From positions 1-10,371 of the forward strand of contig JAOXYB010064523.1 of NCBI GenBank assembly GCA_028565635.1: DNA of 10,371 nt. The letters run 5' to 3'. The translations under genes were made by a program, and so were the position numbers. The notes under the pieces are model-generated. The model was not told where the DNA came from and did not search any database. It worked only from the letters and a program-made list of their open reading frames with translations. The stretch's first letter is position 1. Each line of letters opens with the position of its first letter. Shown here one piece after another: positions 1-7,100 of this stretch. The stretch comes from Phoronis ovalis. Its lineage: Eukaryota; Phoronida; Phoronidae.

Positions 1-144
1 AGACAACAATATAGACTATACTTGCCTCAGAAAGCTCTTCGTTGTGTATCTACACGCTACTAATAATAACCGACAACTTACACACAACTACTACAGGAAG
101 CAGATATCACGTTACACTGTCTAAAAAATAACGGTTAAAATTAC

Positions 145-200
145 GGTCATGAAAAATGACCTTTGACCTAAATCATGAGAACATATGACCTGTGACGTCA
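145..200 (+). promoter_or_regulatory. cluster of nuclear-receptor half-sites and a CRE
   Basis: GGTCAT and ATGACC form an inverted repeat at 145-161. TGACCTTTGACCT at 157-169 is, on the other strand, a perfect DR1 (AGGTCA-A-AGGTCA), the classic site for RXR or HNF4-type receptors. TGACCT at 186-191 is followed after one base by TGACGTCA at 193-200, a perfect palindromic CRE for CREB/ATF-type bZIP factors. Function is inferred from motif quality and clustering only. Confidence 0.4.
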
Positions 201-236
201 ATAACTAATGCCCTCTAACGAAATTTATATTTAGCA

Positions 237-250
237 GCGCCGTCTACCGG
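237..250 (-). promoter_or_regulatory. CTCF-like motif
   Basis: GCGCCGTCTACCGG matches the reverse complement of the core CTCF consensus (CCASYAGRKGGCRS) at 12 of 14 positions by eye. It lies 37 bp after the CRE in otherwise AT-rich DNA. Chance occurrence is possible. Confidence 0.2.
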
Positions 251-903
251 AATACGCCCAACGAGCTATATACCTACTCAGCACAAATATGGGGAAATAT
301 TATAGACTGTACGGGAAAATCGAGAGGATCTGAATTCGTGCTAGATAACTACGTTTTTAGAAGTAAACGATAATCCCATTAATTGTTATGACCAACTTGC
401 AAATAACGTGAATAATCTTTGAATTACTAATAAAAGTTTGAAAAAAGATTCACACTGGGTTTTCCGTAAGATGCGCCTAATGATTAAATTAAATTTTATA
501 CATTTCACGCAGTCTGAAAATACCACTATGACCAATAACGATTAAGCGTGCTTCGTTCAAATGAAAAATGAAATATCCAATATGGGCACCATAGATAACG
601 GTAGATTGTACAACGTAGCTCATGAATATACAATAGTCGTAATCTTAAGACAGTTTTTTATGAATATTATGTAATATACTACTGTATGTTGTATTCTCAA
701 ACCGGCTTCATTTAAAATATTTTGGTTAAAAACCGGGTCCACTCAGCTAATTTAATCAAAAATATATTCGATAGAGATACCACGTCCATATAACCGAAGG
801 TGACTACAGAGCTTCCGACAAAACATGTTTTGATGCATGTTTTGAAAACAGTTGACACAAGCTACACATCAGGTTATTGTTATGTACCTCATATTCTCCA
901 TAG

Positions 904-1106
904 GGCACTTCTATTGCGACTCTGCTATAACAGAGACTGGTGCATCAACTCGATATATGCGGTTAATATATGACGACGGACAGAGATATCATAAGCTGTA
1001 TGCCTTAAAAAAAGAAATAACATGTCCTTTTAAGCAGACTAATAGCACGGAATACCAGGCCGAAATTGACCTAATCAATGGCGAGGAGGAATGTGGTTGG
1101 ACAAAG
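904..1106 (+). CDS. ZP protein exon A: first visible part of ZP-N
   Basis: The reading frame encodes the strand-like MRLIYDD, then ITCPF (C40), a sequon NST and EECGWTK (C63), the spacing expected for cysteines 2 and 3 of a ZP-N module. The donor is AAAG|GTATAT, ending on a full codon. The acceptor is uncertain: AG at 902-903 (exon from 904) and AG at 932-933 (exon from 934) both give the same phase. The second would place the missing first ZP-N cysteine in an upstream exon. An in-frame ATG at 882 gives a short hydrophobic start, but this is a poor signal peptide and I do not take it as the true start. Confidence 0.65.
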
Positions 1107-4100
1107 GTATATCATATACCTCTTGTAAAACAGAATATACAATTTGAATTTTGAAAATCAAAAACTTTAAAATTAAACGGATTACTAGTATATGGTTGCA
1201 TACCAGTACCCAGCACCATTTTCACTGTTGATGTTCGATTGTTATAACATTATAGGTTTCACGGACATGCTTATAAATTTATTTGAAAATTGAATAATGC
1301 TGTTTTTCACATATTCATATATAATCGTATTGATTCAGGTTAACGGCGATCCTAAACCTACTTCTGTAACGTATTCCATCGACGTATTTGCCAGACGTAA
1401 TATTGAAGTTATAACAGAGGAAGACCGACTGTATAGGCTTGTGTGTATTTTTACCTTTACACCAATTACTGTAACGTCAGTTGCTGTTTTGGAAATAGAA
1501 TAGTAAGTTCACATGTAAATGTCGTCACAGTAAGCGCTTACATAAATGGCGTCAGAATAAACATGTACATAAATGGCGTCAGAGTAAATGCATACATAAA
1601 TCCGGATAAATAGGGCCAGAATAAATGCATACGTAAATGGCGTCCGAGTGACCAGGGAGTCCAACCCAAATCAATGGCTGGTACGCATGTTTGTGAACAA
1701 AAACGCGTAAAAAGATGATATTTAAATGCAAAACACGTTAACGCGCGTTATGTACAATAAGAGTTACATTCTTTGATAAAATATACAAAAAGGTATCTTC
1801 AGTACACAATGGACACCTAGGTGAGTTCACTTACTGCAGTGCTTAATACATCGATATTAATTATAGGTACATACCCAACTGCATTGACAACGGTAAAAAA
1901 ACACATTCTCAACACATTTGGGGTGTAAAAAAAATCCTCAACGCACTTAAGGTGTCTAAAATTTCTTTCAGTCAGAGGAATAGGTCAAATTTTAAAAATC
2001 GAAAATGTATTTAGGAGTTTTCTCAAAAACTCATTCAAAAACATGGATACCTGGCAAAAGCAAATGGCGTCAGGCTGGATAGAAACTGATCACTACATAT
2101 CACCACATTTACGGTAACTTCCGTCCCTCGTCATCTTATAATTCTGTGCTTATAATACAGCAAGTGCTATCAAACAAAAGCATCACTCTTACTGCTGTTC
2201 AATGTGTTGTATCAAATCGTATTTACTCTACGCTGGAATAATTATAATTGGCTGTTTTAAGCGATACATGGGTTGATGATACCAAAACATCTGAAGTGCC
2301 TGTAGAAATCAGCAACGCCCATGTGACGCTGTCCATTAAGAAGGGTGACACTAATCAGGATGCAACAAGTGTATTCGTAGAAGAAGTTATACGTGCGCGA
2401 GTGACCCTGATACAAACTGGTAGTAAGTCATTTTTATTACAAATTATCAATACAGTTCGATTCAATATATGTTTGGTGATCTTTATTTACCACAGGGTCA
2501 GGGTTTTTTACACTGGGTCGCACACTCCTACCAACTTTTCTGTCAAGTACGCCCCCGGGGCCGGGATATAGTAATCAACAGAGGCTTTTAGCTATAATTT
2601 TACTATTTATGTTTTATATCAGTATAGCGGAACTTGTTAATTACTATAACTATTTATTAACAGCATTTTTTAAATATTGAAAATATTTTTCTAGCTTTCC
2701 AAGGTATTCGGGTAACGCAATGTAGTGTACACGAGTCGTCAAATAAAACATATACAACAACATTAACAGATGAGTTTGGGTGAGTTTAAGTGACACAAAA
2801 TCAATTTTGATTAAAGGTATATATATTTTTACTATGTACTAAAATTGTAAAATTTAATACAGCTTTGAAAAGATTATGTATCTAACGATTGCAATACTGA
2901 CCTGGAGCTTTAGACATGGACTCCTCTTCTCTTATTTTATTAGCTGTGGTTTAGGTTCCCTGCTACAAAAAGAGCAGGGCTTCACACCACTTGACGTCGA
3001 TGGGACTGTAGCTGACTCTCCCACATTTCCGGCTTTAAGATTCGTGGATACGAACACCTTATTGTTTGAATGCACCGTTATAATATGTGCTTCTGCTGGG
3101 GACCCTTACTGTGCAACGGTAAACACATACTATTATATAAAATATGTTTCTTTTTAAATTAACACCTTTTATTATATACTGTCAACGATAGACACTTTCT
3201 GTGAACAGGCAGGATTTACCTCTATATTTAAAAAAAGTTACTTCACTTGAGAGCATAGGCAAACAAAATTTAGTATTATCGGTACCAGATGTAGCTCACT
3301 ATGTTAACTTTCACCTCTTAGAGGTTTTGAATTTTTTTTTATCAAATATGGCCATTTTACTGATTGCATAATCATGTGGCAGATTCATTTAAGCAGAAAA
3401 TATAATATTTATTATTCACATGTATCATTGACATTATGTATGCTGAGTGATTTATTAATGTATAACTCGACACAGAAGAGATTATTATACTAAACATATA
3501 AATTACCGAATACTAAACTATAAAAAATAGGGCCATCGTGAATATGACTTGTGTATTTACTGTAATCATAGTGTTTACGCCATTTAAACGCAGCTAACGA
3601 AAATTTTAGTTTAGTGTGATCACCTCTTTTTCTATAAAAATCCAGAACCACTGTAAACCAGGCGTGGCAAGGCGAAAGCGCGCCATTAGAGAAGATAACA
3701 GTACACCGCAGCCCGCTGGTGTCGGCGCCATTAGTGGAATGACTAGAGTATCAAGACTTGCAACAGTGCAGGTTCAATTGGACAACACAATACCGGATAG
3801 TGAGTACTGTTCATGACCTTTTTTATGATATTATTTACGACTTTACATGTATAGTAGTTATTTATCAGTAAAGGACAACAAATATTTAAGATCTTGATTT
3901 AATAGACTATTTGCATGCACTTGAAGGCGCTACAGTCAGACCCTTTCAATGCCGGCATCCTTTAGTTATACACAAAACTTGTTTTTTTTCAAATCTGACT
4001 TTATAAAAGCTTTAGTCGGTGAAAATGTAACAAAATAAAACATTAATAAATAGTTGTTTATATATTGATATGCTCACCAATTTCTTAGATAAAAGAACAT

Positions 4101-7100
4101 AAGATTTCTTTTTGGTTTTGGCTCGGCATCGGAATGAAGCATTTTGTGAATTAATCGCGTGAGCGCACGCAGAATCACGTCATTGTTCATTCACAAAATG
4201 CTACATGCTGGGAACGTTTAGGTCTGAGACAGGTGGTTCCACCAAGCGCATGCAATTAGACTATTGCGCATTCTAAATATACTTTAAATTGACAAAAAAA
4301 AATTTAAGAACAGAAAATGCATATCTTCTCACATTAATGAAGATTACAGGAGGGAATTACAAATTTACAGTTTTGCCTTCTAGCCCCAAAAATTGGTAAG
4401 TGTGTGTGATAACTGTACATCCTTTTTCACTTTTCCTGGCTTAGGCACTTCACAAGCACCAACTAACTATAATTTCAACAATATTAGACAGTGGCTGCAT
4501 TGCAGGGTGTAACGTTAACAGATACAATACAGTACGAAAGAAACTTTCAACAGTTACTCATTCTGAAAGGTAATGAATTTGTAGTTTACCGATGAATATC
4601 TGATGACAATGCGGCCTTAGTGATGAATTACACAAAAATGTTAGATTACAACCAAGAAGAATATACGTGGACAAACATTGCAAAACCAAATTCAACTGCA
4701 GTTACAAATATCACAAACCAGGAAAAAAAATCATACATTTTTTCAAGAAAAACGACATACAAACAAAAAACAACGAAAGGTTATTAGTTACATAATAAAT
4801 ATAGTTACTTCTACATTCAAACATTTGTGAAATTTAACAAGTTATAAAAATTGATTGTACGTACATTTCGTCAACACAATGTTATTACTATCGTTTTTAT
4901 TATGTTTTATAATAAATGAACAGGACATCTATATGCTTCTAGACTTGCTTGATTGTGCGCATTTTCTATAACAATACATAACAAAATGATAGAATGAAGT
5001 GGTAATAAAAGATAAAGTTCAAGCAGATTGTATTTTTGTATAATTGTTTTACTTTGTGCTAATTGAGCGACATTAGTTACGAATTTTATTTTCTACGACT
5101 TGTATAAAAAAAAACATTTCAAACATTTAATTGTCCAGGACGTTATACCCTGAGTTGCAGCTCACACTGCTCAACGGAGTCTTGCCTGTAACACTAACAA
5201 ATCCCTAAAGTAACACAAAAGTAAGTAATGCAAATATTCAAGGAGATGCACAATGCACCAGGTATGGCGTTGAGTTAGTTTTTGATTTTTAATTAAACTA
5301 GTGCCTGCAGTAGCGGGAAAAATACAGTTAAACAACGAGAAGGGGTATCCGGATAGCGGAGGAATATCGTGTTGCCTAACATATAAACCGGAAGTTTACC
5401 AACGCGCCCCATTTTAGCTATGGCTCAGACGATGTTCTAGGAGCGCGGTATAAGAAGTTAAAATCATAACGGTTTCATCGTGTTACGATTTCTTATACAG
5501 CTGCGCCTTGTTTTTCTCAGGCTTTAAATCATGTCACTCAACCAAGAGAGGGAATTTGAGCATCGATCTGAAGTTTACTCAAGGATTGGACGGTATCGTA
5601 TTATTCGCCTACGTTGAATTTCATAATATATACCATTAAAAAACGAACTGTTAGTACATAATGCATTGAAATAGGTGATGGTTGAAAAAATGTGTGTACT
5701 TTTTAGATTATAGCAATAAAAATGGTTTTAACGTAAAAAATGTTTTCATTTTACACTCTCTACGACGTATTCGTTTGTTTTTTTACGATTAAAAAACAAC
5801 GGGTGCGCTTCATCCCTGCTACGTGGATTGCTGCCTCTATTTTCTCTCGATGTACGAAAAATATAGGAGCTCTGTTTCACGAATTATATAATACGGGGTG
5901 GAGGTTAAGGCTGGGAGGGGTCCGTTTCCCGGGCTGGGTTGGGTTGGTTGGGGGTCCTTGGAGGAGCCCATTAGTAAAAAAGTTTTTAAAAAAATGATAT
6001 CCCGCTACCTGGATATTCCTTCTCGATGCGCATCTGTCTTTTCCTACTACTGTCAGCACTAACGAGCGAGAAAGAAAAAGAATTTTCGAGAATAAAACCT
6101 TTTCATGAATGACATTTTTCTAAATGAAATATAAAATATACTAAATGCCGTAATTAAGCAGATGATGCCGGTTAAATACGCCATAAGCATAGTATAAGCT
6201 CATGCTAATAATATATGTGTACTCCTCTGTGCTTCACGCTTCGCTGCACTCAATACTTGTACTCCGTGCTGTGCTCTACAACAAATACTGAATAACAGGC
6301 ATTAAAGATGTTGCTAGTGAATTTTTATACCTGGGATTTTATACCTTGCATAGCTTTTGTCGAAAATGCAGTAAAAGTACAATATTTTCTATTGCTTCGG
6401 AAAAGTATTATTATTTGCTTTTTGCATACCCTTCCTTATTGTTGTTATACGAAAAATGCCCTGTAACGAAGAATTTAAAAAAGAGCCCTTGTACATTATC
6501 TTTTCATTTTTCTCTTATAGACGGCACGAAAACAGAAGTGGACCCTGACAGTCCGAGTACAGTGTGTGGGCCTACTGATCCCTCTTTCCTATCCCTGGTA
6601 ATTGCTACCATTTTCTTATTCTTGCTACTGCTCATCACATTGGGATTGTGGTGCATCTACAAAGAGCGGCGTAAAAGACACAAGCAGCTCAAAATAATAT
6701 TGGAACAGCGCGAATACAATGAAGATATCAAATGGTACGATATTTTTTTGATTCATGTACCAAAATAGTGCAATCTTCAATTAATATACTTTATACCTTG
6801 TTTTTTGCCTGTTTCATATTGTGCTATATTGTTAATATATTTTTTATTTTAAAATGGCATGCTTTGAGCTACATATTTTCAAATGAATACACAACACACT
6901 AATTTTTGTGCCATTATTAATGAGAGTAATTATTAGTTTTCAAATGTATTTTTGTAGTGTTCTTGCTAGGATATATAAAACTCTGAGTTTTATATATTCC
7001 TATGTTCAGGTAAACTGAAATTGTGAATGTCTGACCTATGAACTGACCGTAGCGTCATCATTTTCAAAAAAAGACCATTTTGTGTTATTTTTAGTGGTTT

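Larger units (their letters stand above)
1..903. other. non-coding upstream or intronic region of the ZP gene
   Basis: This stretch is AT-rich and broken by stops in all frames, with no exon I can defend. It should contain or lead to the exon carrying the first ZP-N cysteine and the signal peptide, but I see no convincing candidate. It holds the putative regulatory cluster at 145-200, a CTCF-like site at 237-250, and a small inverted repeat AAAACATG/CATGTTTT near 822-845. Confidence 0.5.
4266..6520 (+). other. rest of the long ZP intron F-G
   Basis: This is the remainder of a 2.7-kb intron (3800-6520). It is mostly AT-rich with poly-A/T runs. Apart from the candidate cassette exon (4492-4569) and the GC-rich island (5893-5965), it has a few chance open stretches, for example 5300-5416, whose borders do not fit the splice phase of the gene. 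Confidence 0.5.

Noticed and set aside
852-884. TTG or ATG (882) start with a hydrophobic stretch as the ZP protein N-terminus
   Set aside because: The hydrophobic segment is short and the ZP-N module would lack its first cysteine in proper position. Splice acceptors at 903 and 933 explain the frame better.
5148-5212. Exon-like cysteine-containing segment after a CAG
   Set aside because: In the needed phase it reaches a stop, and the candidate donor gives the wrong exit phase.
5300-5416. Exon-like stretch of about 38 codons ending in TAG
   Set aside because: It has a plausible acceptor but no donor in the phase-1 register needed between exons F and G, and no similarity recognised.
5740-6059. 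Open frames on both strands over the GC-rich island (85 and 60 codons)
   Set aside because: They arise from the local loss of AT-rich stops. Neither has a recognisable motif nor splice borders fitting the ZP gene.
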